Source: Ureibacillus terrenus | GTDB lineage: Bacteria > Bacillota > Bacilli > Bacillales_A > Planococcaceae | Reading direction: 5' to 3' | DNA length: 64,000 nt | Assembly: GCF_006569205.1 (NCBI RefSeq) | Contig: NZ_VIGD01000011.1 | Span: 1-64,000 of the forward strand | Shown here: positions 36,920 to 46,878 of the stretch, piece after piece | Numbering within the stretch: the first letter of the stretch is position 1 | Layout of the letters: every line of letters starts with the position of its first letter | Notes under the pieces: generated by a model | What the model saw: only the letters and a program-made list of their open reading frames with translations | Told to the model about the DNA's origin: nothing | Database searches by the model: none | Translations under genes and position numbers: made by a program

Positions 36920-38068
36920 ATGCCGTATAAAATTGTAAATGAATTTCCCCATGAACTGCTGCTCTCGGACAAAAAGCCTTGCATTTCACTTTATCAGCCG
37001 ACCCATCGGCGCGGACCGGATAATCAAAAGGATCCTATCCTCTTTAAAAATCTGACAAAGGAAATTGAACAGGCTTTATCGAAAAAATATAAAAAAGATC
37101 AGGTTCAATCCTTGATGGAGCCTTTTGAAAAAATTGCGATGGACTTGAATTTTTGGAAGCACGCGGGAGAAGGGCTGGCCATTTTTGCTACTGAAGGCGA
37201 ATGTATCGTCTATCATTTGCGGCGCCCGGTCAAAGAATTGGCGATTGTCGCTGAAACGTTTCATATCAAACCGCTCATTCGTGTTTTCCAATCGGCCGAC
37301 CGATATCATTTGTTGGGACTAAACAGGGAAGAATTTGCCCTTTTTGAAGGAAACCGTTACGGATTTGAACGGGTGGAAATTGATCCGGGCATTCCTCAGA
37401 CAAAACAGGAAGCTTTAGGAACGGTGGAAACAGTTCCATCCCTCAAAGCAGGGGCATTCAGCGGTCCCGGCAATGCACCCGTTTTCTACGGCGCAAGCAG
37501 CAAACAAGAAATCATTGATGTTGATACGGAACGATTTTTCCGTTATGTGGACGAAACGGTATTCAAATATTATTCAAACCCGATGAAATTACCGCTCTTT
37601 TTGGTTGCATTGGATGAATATCATACTCCTTTCCGAAACATCAGCAAAAACCCGTATTTGCAAAAAGAGGGCATTAAAATCAGTTATAATGCCGTTTCGG
37701 AAGATGATTTGAGGGATTTGGCATGGGAAATCATTGAACCGATTTATTTGGAAAAAACGAAAAAGCTTGTGGACCGGTTTGAAGCGGCTCGCGCACGAGA
37801 AAAAGCAACCGATCAAATAGCCGAAATTTCAAGAGCCGCCATTGCAAACCGTGTAGAATGCATTCTGATTGAAGCCGACCGAATTTATCCGGGCAAAATC
37901 GACCGGGAAACCGGTGCATTGGTGCTTTCAAACAGTGACGAATCCGGTGTGGATGATGTGTTGGACGATTTGGCCGAAATCGTATATAAAAACCGCGGCG
38001 AAGTAGTCGTCCTCCCGAAAGAACGCATGCCGTCCGATTCCGGAGCAGCCGCCATTTACCGCTATTAA
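36920..38068 (+). CDS. baeRF-like protein (bacterial eRF1-related family)
   Basis: Protein of 382 residues resembling the 'bacterial archaeo-eukaryotic release factor' (baeRF) families: an N-terminal part with CISLYQPTHRRGPDNQKDPILFKNL, a central domain with YHLLGLNREEFALFEGNRYGFERVEI, and a C-terminal L7Ae-like part with ILIEADRIYPGKID and DDVLDDLAEIVYKNRGEVVVLP. Relatives are thought to act at the ribosome in rescue or hibernation. The exact role here is unknown. The ATG at 36920 is correctly spaced from GGAGGG; an ATG two codons earlier overlaps it. Confidence 0.8.
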   Translation: MPYKIVNEFPHELLLSDKKPCISLYQPTHRRGPDNQKDPILFKNLTKEIEQALSKKYKKDQVQSLMEPFEKIAMDLNFWKHAGEGLAIFATEGECIVYHLRRPVKELAIVAETFHIKPLIRVFQSADRYHLLGLNREEFALFEGNRYGFERVEIDPGIPQTKQEALGTVETVPSLKAGAFSGPGNAPVFYGASSKQEIIDVDTERFFRYVDETVFKYYSNPMKLPLFLVALDEYHTPFRNISKNPYLQKEGIKISYNAVSEDDLRDLAWEIIEPIYLEKTKKLVDRFEAARAREKATDQIAEISRAAIANRVECILIEADRIYPGKIDRETGALVLSNSDESGVDDVLDDLAEIVYKNRGEVVVLPKERMPSDSGAAAIYRY

Positions 38069-38096
38069 AAACAAAGATCGAATATGTTCATCCATG

Positions 38097-38141
38097 AAAA
38101 CAACCGTCTGTCTTTTTTGCACAGACGGTTGTTTTGTTTTC
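38097..38141 (+). terminator. Terminator after the baeRF-like gene
   Basis: Perfect stem AAAACAACCGTCTGT / ACAGACGGTTGTTTT followed by GTTTT. Confidence 0.9.
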
Positions 38142-38269
38142 CGCTAACCTTTATACTTTAAACATTGATGTTGATGCCATATTGAATCAACAAAAGCTAT
38201 CAATAAAAAAGTTTCGGTTGAATGGAATGCAAAAGCCGGCTTGCTAAATGGTCCGGCTTCCGGAAATGA

Positions 38270-39886
<1,617 letters not shown>

Positions 39887-39891
39887 AACCG

Positions 39892-39932
39892 AAAAGCATC
39901 GTCTTCTCCTGAGAGAAGACGATGCTTTTATC
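39892..39932 (+). terminator. Terminator after the ABC-F gene
   Basis: Perfect 17-bp stem AAAAGCATCGTCTTCTC / GAGAAGACGATGCTTTT with a 4-base loop. Confidence 0.9.
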
Positions 39933-40038
39933 TTTTATCATGGTTATTAGTTTACATAATAACATTATCCGAAAAATAGTGTGAAAAATCGATTCAGAAT
40001 TTATAATAAAATTAAAGAAAGAAAAGGAGATGAACAAT

Positions 40039-40725
40039 ATGAAAGCGCTCTATATCCCCCTCTGTCTGTTGCTGATGTTGCTGTTTGGCTGCCAGGGACA
40101 AGACAACACGAATAAGCCGGATAATACAAACGATGAAACGACTAGCGAAGAAACGAAAAATGGCAAACAGGATGAACAAAAAACAACTGACGAAGAACAA
40201 GAAGAGCAGGTAGATTTAAGCCAATTTTTCAAACCTGACCATTCAGTGGCCTACTTCTTGGGCGACGGCAATGAATTTGCAACGTATACGGAAAAAACGA
40301 CACGGCTCAACGACCAATACGTGGGTACGATTGTCGACAATGGCGGCGTCACAATGATGAACATTTATAAAATCGGGGATGACAAAATTGAGATTGTCTA
40401 TAAAGAACCGGTGGACATGAATGCGCAATTCCCGGACATCGAGGAAATCAAAGCGATGCAGCCGATTGAGACATATTTCGCGGCACCATTAGAAGTCGGC
40501 ACCACTTTCGGAAATTGGAAAATTATCGAAACCGGCGCAACCCTTGAAACGCCTTACAAAACATTCGAGAATGTCATTGTGATTGAAGAAGTCGACGATC
40601 AATATGTGAACCGGAAATATTTTGTCGAAGGGTTTGGCGAAGTAAAAACCGAATCCGTAATGGATACGGATCAAGGAGAAAAATATACTGTCACTTCCAC
40701 ATTGGAAAAACTGACGACCGAATAA
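40039..40725 (+). CDS. Putative lipoprotein
   Basis: Protein of 228 residues with a lipoprotein signal ending LLMLLFGC (Cys18), then a very hydrophilic Asn/Thr/Glu-rich linker (about 20-60) and a folded C-terminal part of about 165 residues that is mostly beta (YFLGDGNEFATYTEKTTRL, PLEVGTTFGNWKIIETG, KYFVEGFGEVKTES). I do not recognise the family. The ATG at 40039 is correctly spaced from AAAGGAG; an ATG three codons earlier abuts it. Anchored on the outer face of the membrane. Confidence 0.82.
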   Translation: MKALYIPLCLLLMLLFGCQGQDNTNKPDNTNDETTSEETKNGKQDEQKTTDEEQEEQVDLSQFFKPDHSVAYFLGDGNEFATYTEKTTRLNDQYVGTIVDNGGVTMMNIYKIGDDKIEIVYKEPVDMNAQFPDIEEIKAMQPIETYFAAPLEVGTTFGNWKIIETGATLETPYKTFENVIVIEEVDDQYVNRKYFVEGFGEVKTESVMDTDQGEKYTVTSTLEKLTTE

Positions 40726-40767
40726 TTTCAGTTCCCTGTTGGCGCTTCCAACAAAGAAAGATTGATC

Positions 40768-40806
40768 AAAAAAGAGCGAATCAACTTTAATTCGCTCTTT
40801 TTCTTT
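40768..40806 (+). terminator. Terminator after the lipoprotein gene
   Basis: AAAAAGAGCGAAT / ATTCGCTCTTTTT, followed by a T-rich tail. Confidence 0.88.
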
Positions 40807-40982
40807 TGTTAAAAATCAATCTTTCCCGACGGATTATGAACTGTCGATGAGAAGGATTTCTCTTGAAGCATCAACACATCTTAATTTGATAAAGTTGCGA
40901 TTGTGCATATAATCCTAAGGGTGCATAGAGGCCTCCCTTATACAATTCTCTTCCAAACTTATAAAAATAGAACTCACATATG

Positions 40983-41140
40983 CAATTAACAGCACTTCTC
41001 GGGCGGATAGATTTCTCTCTTGCGCTGTTAGCGGCTCTCTTTGGGCGGATAATTCCCACTCTTGGGCTGTTAACAGCTCATTTTGGGCAGATAGATCTCC
41101 CGCTTGGGCTGTTAACAGCTCATCTTGGGCGGATAGGCAT
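40983..41140. repeat. 42-bp tandem repeat, about 3.7 copies
   Basis: The core GGGCGGATA (one copy GGGCAGATA) starts at 41001, 41043, 41085 and 41127, an exact 42-base period. Each unit also holds a CTGTTAACAGCTCA-like stretch containing the dyad GCTGTTAACAGC. The period is a multiple of three and the plus strand is open across it as a 14-residue repeat (LGRIDxxLALLxAx-like), but there is no ribosome site. It lies between convergent transcription units and is probably non-coding. Confidence 0.85.
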
Positions 41141-41287
41141 TACTCATGTACATACTACTTGCAAGTTTGCGAAAAAATGCTTACGTCCGCGCACATTATG
41201 GAAAACTCATACTGTCAGAGTTTCCCCTTGCCCGCCTTCATTCCGGACTTAAATTAACATTGCCCAACAACATTCTTGCCGGTCCAT

Positions 41288-42853
41288 TCATCCATTTTTT
41301 CCGCTATTGATCGGTTTTCCGTACTTTTCCCTCAGTACGAATTTCTTCACCTTCCCTGAAGGAGTCATCGGGATTTCATCCGTAAAAACGACTTTCTTTG
41401 GACATTTGTATCCCGCTAAATATTGTCTGCAATATCGGATGATTTCTTCCTCCGTCGCCTTTTCGTTTTCTTTCAGCACAATAACGGCACAAACGGCTTC
41501 CAAATACTTCGGATCCGGTATTCCGATCACAGATGCCTTCTTGACAGCCTTATGGCGATAAAGCACATCTTCAATTTCAGCAGCATAAATATTTTCACCT
41601 CCGCTGCGGATCATGTCTTTCTTGCGGCCCACGATATACAAATATCCCTCTTCGTCCCATTTGCCCAAATCGCCGGTTTTGCACCAGCCGTTCACAAAAG
41701 TGCTTTTCGTGGCTTCCGGATTGCCCCAATAACCTTCTGAAACACCTGGGCTTTTTGTCCAAATCTCCCCCACTTCCCCAAACGGCGCTTCTTCCCCGTT
41801 TTCATCCACTACCTTGATTTCCGTCAGCGGAAGCGGCTGCCCGACAGAAGCGCTTTTCTTCAGGGCATCTTCAGGATTCAAACACGCGGCAATCGGCTGC
41901 CCCTCTGTCAATCCATATACTTGAACAATGCCGACATGCGGGTATTTTTCATAAATGGCCTCAATCGCCCATGGCATTAAAGGATCGCCGCCCGTATAAA
42001 TCGTTTTTAAATGGGCAAGTTGAAACTCATCCAGGTTCGGAAGATTCAACATGTCATATATCATGAACGGAAAGAGGAAACAGTGGGTCACCTTTTCTTT
42101 TTCAATCACTTTCATCACCCGCGCAATGTCAAATCCCCTGCTTCGGGTGATAATCACCGTCCCCCCTTTCAACAATACCGGCAATGCGATATCTTCCAAC
42201 GCGCCGACGTGGTAAAGTGGCCCTGTTGTCATCGCAATTTCGGAACCGTCAAATCCCCATTTCAATATTTGGATCACCGAAAACCAAAAAGTCGTATTAT
42301 GCGTCCAAACCGCACCCTTTGGCCTCCCGGTCGTCCCCGAAGTGTACATTAACATCACCGGGTCGTCCATAGAAATGTCCATTTCCCCCACTTCTTCTCC
42401 AGGACCACAGGAAAGCAAATCCCAGCTTTTCGCCCAATCCGGAAGATGACCATCCCCAAGCACAATATAATGTTCAACGGGAATTTGATTGCGGATCGGT
42501 TCAATTTTCTCCAAAAGCTCACGGTCCAGGCAAAGAATTTTTGTATGGGAGTCTTTCAATATAAATTCCAGTTCGTTGGACGTCAACCGGAAATTGATTC
42601 TGACCGCCACCGCCCCTATTTTTCCGATGGCAAAATACAAAGCGAAATATTCCAGGCAATTGTATAAAAGTATGCCTACCCGGTCTCCTTTTTTCACGCC
42701 CAGTTTTAATAGTTGATGGCTGTAGCTGTTTGATTTTTCATGAAGTTCTTTGAATGTCCAGCGTCTGCCGGATTCTTCCTGGATCGCAACTTTATGTTGC
42801 AAAGTTTGATCCTTGTCCACCATGATTCGCCGGGTAAAATGGCCGATATCCAT
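41288..42853 (-). CDS. Acyl-CoA synthetase, AMP-binding family
   Basis: Adenylate-forming ligase of 521 residues. It has the ATP loop MYTSGTTGRPKGAVWTH, QVYGLTEGQP, GWCKTGDLGKWDEEGYLYIVGRKKDMI and the C-terminal catalytic Lys in PSGKVKKFVLRE. It activates a carboxylic acid to its CoA thioester via an acyl-AMP. It resembles medium- or long-chain fatty-acid CoA ligases. It is divergent from the hydroxybutyrate operon, sharing a 211-base control region, so it may be co-regulated, and might activate an acid such as acetoacetate; that is inference. Confidence 0.9.
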   Translation of the reverse strand: MDIGHFTRRIMVDKDQTLQHKVAIQEESGRRWTFKELHEKSNSYSHQLLKLGVKKGDRVGILLYNCLEYFALYFAIGKIGAVAVRINFRLTSNELEFILKDSHTKILCLDRELLEKIEPIRNQIPVEHYIVLGDGHLPDWAKSWDLLSCGPGEEVGEMDISMDDPVMLMYTSGTTGRPKGAVWTHNTTFWFSVIQILKWGFDGSEIAMTTGPLYHVGALEDIALPVLLKGGTVIITRSRGFDIARVMKVIEKEKVTHCFLFPFMIYDMLNLPNLDEFQLAHLKTIYTGGDPLMPWAIEAIYEKYPHVGIVQVYGLTEGQPIAACLNPEDALKKSASVGQPLPLTEIKVVDENGEEAPFGEVGEIWTKSPGVSEGYWGNPEATKSTFVNGWCKTGDLGKWDEEGYLYIVGRKKDMIRSGGENIYAAEIEDVLYRHKAVKKASVIGIPDPKYLEAVCAVIVLKENEKATEEEIIRYCRQYLAGYKCPKKVVFTDEIPMTPSGKVKKFVLREKYGKPINSGKNG

Positions 42854-43000
42854 AAAATGAATCCCCCTTTTGCATCAAATGATATGAATCAAGGATAATT
42901 CTATGAACCGTCCATTCTCTTTAGACTCTTATAGCGGATTTACTAGAAATCTTGGGATGTAAAGAATATTTTTTTTCTTTTCACATACTTTAAAAATACG

Positions 43001-43025
43001 AATTTCTGTATTGTTCACAGAAATT
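43001..43025. promoter_or_regulatory. Inverted repeat in the divergent control region
   Basis: AATTTCTG and CAGAAATT are perfect 8-base arms around a 9-base spacer, 40 bases before the permease start. Possible operator for a regulator of the permease-dehydrogenase operon or the ligase. Confidence 0.4.
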
Positions 43026-43064
43026 TCATAGATTGAGGGAATTTGATCAAAGGGGGGTTCATAA

Positions 43065-44387
43065 TTGATATTAGGGTTTATTGGTCTTTTGGGAAGCCTG
43101 GCATTGATGATTTATTTAACGATGCGGGGCGTGAATTTGTTGATAGCCGCTCCTTTTGCCGCATTGATTGCAGCCGTGTTGAGCGGAATCGCCGTCTTCC
43201 CGCAGCTGGCCGCTGAAGGGGAATCGGATTTTATCACAAGCTACATGGGCGGATTTACCGGTTTCATCGGTTCCTGGTGGCTCATGTTCCTTGCAGGCGC
43301 CATTTTCGGGAAGGTCATGGAAGACAGCGGAGCCGCGGATAGTGTTTCAAAATGGATTATCGAAAAAATCGGCGCCAAACATGCGATTTTGGCAGTGGTG
43401 GCGGCCTGTGCCGTGCTTACTTATGGAGGCGTAAGTTTGTTCATTGTCGCCTTCTCCGTCTTCCCGATGGCGCTCAGCTTATTTAGAGAAGCAAATCTGC
43501 CAAGACGGTTTATTCCTGCGGCCATGGCATTGGGATCCGTTACTTTCACCATGACTTCAGCAGGTTCCCCTGAAATCCAGAACTGGATTCCGATCCAATA
43601 TTTGAACACGACGCCGTATGCCGGTTGGGAAGTCAGCTTGATCGTGGCCATCTTTATGGCGGTGGGAGGCTATTTCTGGCTGAAATGGATGGTGAACCGC
43701 GCCATCGCAAAAGGGGAAAAGTTCGTTGCCAAAGCATCGGACCAATTGGGACAAGCGGAAAACTGGCCGCTTCCAAGCCCGATTTTAAGTTTGTTGCCTT
43801 TAATCGTGGTACTTGGATTTTCATTCATTTTCCATGAAAAATTGGGAACATCCGCTTTAATCATCGCGCTGCTCGGCGGAATTATCACTGCATATCTCGT
43901 AAGTTTCAAATATATGCAAAATCGCGAAAAGGCGATTGCGGATGGCGCATTGGGCGCTATGATCGCCATTGCCAATACGGCAGCGGTGGTCGGGTATGGA
44001 GGTGTGGTGAAACAAACGGATGCCTTTCTGAAAACGGTTGACTATATGACAAGCATTCCCGGCAGTCCGTTGATCGGGGGCGCAATCGCGGTTGCCGTGC
44101 TTGCAGGATTGACCGGTTCTTCATCCGGAGGACAATCCATCGCGTTGCCATTAATCGCACCTCATTATATTGATATGGGTGTCAATCCGGAACAATTGCA
44201 CCGGGTCGTGGCCATCGCCTCAGGTTCGCTGGATACATTGCCGCATAGCGGATACGTGGTGACGACCATTACCGCCATTGCCAAAGAAACCCATAAAGAC
44301 GCTTATCCGGCAATGGGTGCCTTGACCGTCATCATACCTTTGCTCGGAACCATTTTGGCAATCATCTTATTCTCATTGGGATTATAA
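43065..44387 (+). CDS. GntP-family permease, probably for 3-hydroxybutyrate
   Basis: Permease of 440 residues with about 12 to 14 membrane segments, GntP family of H+-coupled hydroxy-acid carriers. MGGFTGFIGSWWLMFLAGAIFGKVMEDSGAA and GLTGSSSGGQSIALPLIAPHYIDMG match the family. Because it lies 20 bases upstream of a 3-hydroxybutyrate dehydrogenase gene, the substrate is probably D-3-hydroxybutyrate rather than gluconate. The start is TTG at 43065, 8 bases after AAAGGGGGG; no ATG fits. Confidence 0.87.
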   Translation: MILGFIGLLGSLALMIYLTMRGVNLLIAAPFAALIAAVLSGIAVFPQLAAEGESDFITSYMGGFTGFIGSWWLMFLAGAIFGKVMEDSGAADSVSKWIIEKIGAKHAILAVVAACAVLTYGGVSLFIVAFSVFPMALSLFREANLPRRFIPAAMALGSVTFTMTSAGSPEIQNWIPIQYLNTTPYAGWEVSLIVAIFMAVGGYFWLKWMVNRAIAKGEKFVAKASDQLGQAENWPLPSPILSLLPLIVVLGFSFIFHEKLGTSALIIALLGGIITAYLVSFKYMQNREKAIADGALGAMIAIANTAAVVGYGGVVKQTDAFLKTVDYMTSIPGSPLIGGAIAVAVLAGLTGSSSGGQSIALPLIAPHYIDMGVNPEQLHRVVAIASGSLDTLPHSGYVVTTITAIAKETHKDAYPAMGALTVIIPLLGTILAIILFSLGL

Positions 44388-44407
44388 AGAATGTTGGAGG
44401 TCCTATC

Positions 44408-45172
44408 ATGAAAGGGAAAACGCTTTTTATTACAGGAAGTGCTCAGGGAATCGGCTTTGAAATTGCCAAACATTTTGCCGAAGCGGGGACAAATGTGGTC
44501 ATTTCAGATATCAATCAAGAAAAGATTGACCGGGCATTGAAAGAATTGCCAGGACATGTATCAGGCATTGTCTGCGATGTGACAAAGGAGGAACAAATCA
44601 AACAGGCGATTGACTTTACTGTGGAAAAATACGGCTCCATTGATATTCTGATCAACAATGCCGGAATCCAGCATGTCGCCTTTATTGAAGACTTCCCTAC
44701 CGAGAAATTTGAACAAATGATCAAAATTATGTTGACCGCACCTTTTATTACGATGAAGCATACGATTCCTCATATGAAGAAAAACGGTTATGGAAGGATT
44801 ATCAATATCGCTTCCATTAACGGCCTGATCGGTTTTGCCGGAAAGTCCGCATACAATTCGGCAAAACACGGTGTCATCGGCCTTACAAAAGTAGCCGCTT
44901 TGGAAACCGCTTCACATAATATCACCGTCAATGCCATTTGCCCGGGATACGTCGATACTGCACTCGTCCGGGGACAATTTGAAGATTTGGCCAAAACCCG
45001 TAATATTCCTGTCGAAAATGTATTGGAAGAAGTGCTCTATCCTCTGGTGCCCCAAAAACGGCTCATTGCAACGGAAGAAATCGCTTCATTGGCCCTGTTT
45101 CTTGCAAGCGATGCCGCAAAAGGGATTACAGGGCAGGCGGTCGTTCTGGACGGAGGCTACACGGCACAATAA
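44408..45172 (+). CDS. 3-hydroxybutyrate dehydrogenase (SDR family)
   Basis: Short-chain dehydrogenase of 254 residues, converting D-3-hydroxybutyrate to acetoacetate with NAD+. It has TGSAQGIG at the N-terminus, NNAGIQH, the catalytic Ser and YNSAK motif, and the bacterial BDH C-terminus QKRLIATEEIASLALFLASD to VVLDGGYTAQ. Downstream of its likely permease in a two-gene operon. Together they should bring in hydroxybutyrate for conversion to acetoacetate. GGAGG precedes the ATG. Confidence 0.93.
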   Translation: MKGKTLFITGSAQGIGFEIAKHFAEAGTNVVISDINQEKIDRALKELPGHVSGIVCDVTKEEQIKQAIDFTVEKYGSIDILINNAGIQHVAFIEDFPTEKFEQMIKIMLTAPFITMKHTIPHMKKNGYGRIINIASINGLIGFAGKSAYNSAKHGVIGLTKVAALETASHNITVNAICPGYVDTALVRGQFEDLAKTRNIPVENVLEEVLYPLVPQKRLIATEEIASLALFLASDAAKGITGQAVVLDGGYTAQ

Positions 45173-45201
45173 AAAACAGCGGATTCTTCCCGCTGTTTTT
45201 T
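45171..45201 (+). terminator. Terminator of the hydroxybutyrate operon
   Basis: AAAAAACAGCGG / CCGCTGTTTTTT. Confidence 0.88.
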
Positions 45202-45221
45202 AAATTTTAAAATAATACAAA

Positions 45222-45248
45222 AAAGGCACCCTGATTGCGGATGCCTCA
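45222..45248 (-). terminator. Terminator of the cold-shock gene
   Basis: On the minus strand, AGGCATCC / GGGTGCCT followed by TTTTT. Confidence 0.75.
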
Positions 45249-45269
45249 TTATAGTTAGGTTAAGTTATA

Positions 45270-45470
45270 TTATAATTTAACTACGTTAGCAGCTTGTGGC
45301 CCACGGTTGCCTTCTACAACTTCGAATTCCACTTTTTGGCCTTCTTCAAGAGTTTTGAAGCCTTCGCCTTGGATTGCTGAGAAGTGTACGAATACGTCGT
45401 TTTCCCCTTCAACTTCGATGAATCCAAAACCTTTTTCTGCGTTAAACCATTTTACTGTACCTTGTTTCAT
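45270..45470 (-). CDS. Cold-shock protein (CspB-like)
   Basis: Single cold-shock domain protein of 66 residues that binds single-stranded RNA and DNA. The RNA-binding motifs KGFGFIEVE and DVFVHFSAI are intact and the length is that of Bacillus CspB/CspD. The ATG at 45470 is preceded by GGAGG; the frame is open five codons earlier. A long stem-loop lies about 60 bases upstream in the leader. Confidence 0.96.
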   Translation of the reverse strand: MKQGTVKWFNAEKGFGFIEVEGENDVFVHFSAIQGEGFKTLEEGQKVEFEVVEGNRGPQAANVVKL

Positions 45471-45529
45471 TAAAAAAACCTCCAAAAAGATAAAAATATT
45501 TTTACAATATGGAATTATTTTTATTCGGA

Positions 45530-45602
45530 AAGAATAAAAAAATTCACATATTACGAAGAGTACCGTAAAAACCTCCGATCACTCTTTGTAATATGTGAAT
45601 CT
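45530..45602 (-). terminator. Long stem-loop with U run upstream of the cold-shock gene
   Basis: Arms of 20 bases (45542-45561 and 45581-45600), perfect except one wobble, built on ATTCACATATTAC / GTAATATGTGAAT. On the minus strand it is followed by a run of seven T. It lies between the DUF1033 gene and the cold-shock gene. It is either the terminator of the former, or part of the cold-shock leader. Confidence 0.7.
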
Positions 45603-45721
45603 TCTGTTTCCGGCTCAATAATTCAATTGTAAATTCATTATACATTACCATATTACAAAATGTCAAACGATTTTCCTTTTTTAAATCGTTTGTTGCGGAT
45701 CGGGATGTTATTCTGTTTTTT

Positions 45722-46012
45722 CTATTTCTTATTATATGCCATTTCTTGCACAATTATACCATGGAAAATTTGCAATTCATCATCGCAAGCTTCGCAAAAT
45801 CTCTTTTCATCTTCCGACCAGAATGCAAAATATTTACCTTCCCTGCTCTCTTCATGATCATATTTTTTTCGGAAGTCATCCAGTATTTGTTGCAGGGCCT
45901 GTTCCATTTCCTTCTTTGTATGAAAAATCTGCTCATAGACAATATGTGATTCCCAATCTTCAAATTGCCACCATGGTTCATAGTCCGCTTTCATATAAAT
46001 GATTTTATACAT
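45722..46012 (-). CDS. DUF1033 family protein
   Basis: Protein of 96 residues rich in aromatic residues: MYKIIYMKADYEPWWQFEDW at the N-terminus and KYFAFWSEDEKRFCEACDDELQIFHGII later. This matches the DUF1033 family of small cytoplasmic Firmicute proteins. Function unknown. GAGGT precedes the ATG. Confidence 0.85.
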   Translation of the reverse strand: MYKIIYMKADYEPWWQFEDWESHIVYEQIFHTKKEMEQALQQILDDFRKKYDHEESREGKYFAFWSEDEKRFCEACDDELQIFHGIIVQEMAYNKK

Positions 46013-46055
46013 TAAAATTACCTCGTTTCTTTATGAGTCATTGAAAAAATGCCGG

Positions 46056-46113
46056 AAAGATTATTTTAACGGGGGAAACTGAACAATTCCCCGCCGGTTC
46101 GCTTTCAATCTTT
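46056..46113. other. Nested stem-loop upstream of xpaC
   Basis: Outer arms AAAGATT (46056-46062) and AATCTTT (46107-46113) enclose an inner stem cGGGGGAA / TTCCCCG (46070-46077, 46087-46093). It lies between the divergent DUF1033 and xpaC genes, upstream of the sigma-W-like promoter. It is not a terminator, having no T run. Significance unknown. Confidence 0.45.
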
Positions 46114-46156
46114 GTGATAAAAGTAGTATCATGAAATAGAGGACTAATAAAAAATT

Positions 46157-46183
46157 TGAAACTTTTATCCGACTCTGTACGTA
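46157..46183 (+). promoter_or_regulatory. ECF sigma-W-type promoter of xpaC-telA
   Basis: TGAAAC, a 17-base spacer and CGTA, matching the extracytoplasmic-function sigma-W consensus of B. subtilis, about 33 bases before the xpaC start. B. subtilis xpaC-yaaN is reported as part of the sigma-W envelope-stress regulon, so the match is in the expected place. Confidence 0.75.
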
Positions 46184-46215
46184 TTTTATACTAAGAGCAC
46201 AAGGAGGTACATATC

Positions 46216-46878
46216 ATGCTGGGGATCACGAATTTTCTTATACGGCATTTATTAAATTTTTTCTTCGGTACTGCAATGTTTATTATAGCAGTGGCCCAAT
46301 TCAGCAGAGGTTTTTTTGATTTGCCCATCTTATCAGTTGCTATAATCGCTTCAATTTTAACATATATAATCAGTAATTTTGTGATCAGAAGCATCCAGAA
46401 GTTCAAAAGGATGAAGGAACTCGGCTTTACCCGTTCGGAATATAACCATATCGAATCCCAGTTGAAACAAGCGAAACGGTACATCAATTTATTGACACAA
46501 CAATATATTCGTGTCCGTTCCATCCGTTCATTTAAGTTGATTAACGAAATGACAAAATTATCCCGGAGAATTGTCAACATCGTTCAAGCCAATCCGCAGA
46601 AATTCTATGCGGTGGAAGACTTTTTCTATTCCCATCTGCCGTCTGCGGTGCAACTGAGCAGAAATTATACGACATTGGTGCAACAGCAAATCAAGGATGC
46701 CGATGTCCATTTCGCTCTGGAAGATGCCCGCATCGCGATGAAAAAATTGCAGGGTTCAATGGAAGAAGACTTAAAATCGGCTTTGGCTTCCGATTTGGAA
46801 AATCTAATACTGGAATTGGATTATGTCAAACTGGAACAGGAAAAGAAACAACTTGACTATCGGAGGGAAAATCCATGA
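46216..46878 (+). CDS. xpaC: XpaC family protein
   Basis: Protein of 220 residues with two N-terminal membrane segments (about 8-30 and 36-58) and a long helical cytoplasmic part containing MKELGFTRSEYNHIESQLKQAKRYINLL, as in the XpaC (5-bromo-4-chloroindolyl phosphate hydrolysis) family. The historical name reflects a reporter phenotype and not a known enzyme activity. AAGGAGG precedes the ATG, and the stop overlaps the telA start by four bases (ATGA). The pair is probably part of the envelope-stress response, given the upstream promoter. Confidence 0.88.
   Translation: MLGITNFLIRHLLNFFFGTAMFIIAVAQFSRGFFDLPILSVAIIASILTYIISNFVIRSIQKFKRMKELGFTRSEYNHIESQLKQAKRYINLLTQQYIRVRSIRSFKLINEMTKLSRRIVNIVQANPQKFYAVEDFFYSHLPSAVQLSRNYTTLVQQQIKDADVHFALEDARIAMKKLQGSMEEDLKSALASDLENLILELDYVKLEQEKKQLDYRRENP

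Noticed and set aside
40983..41140. CRISPR array
   Set aside because: The repeated units are contiguous, without unique spacers of uniform length, and no cas gene is present.
40871..41252. Repeat-containing frames on both strands over the 42-bp repeats
   Set aside because: Open frames are expected when a repeat period is a multiple of three; neither strand has a ribosome site.
43065..44387. Gluconate permease call
   Set aside because: The family fits, but the operon partner is a hydroxybutyrate dehydrogenase and no gluconate kinase is nearby.
46090..46104. tRNA-like GGTTCG stretch upstream of xpaC
   Set aside because: No acceptor, anticodon or D arms of normal length surround it.
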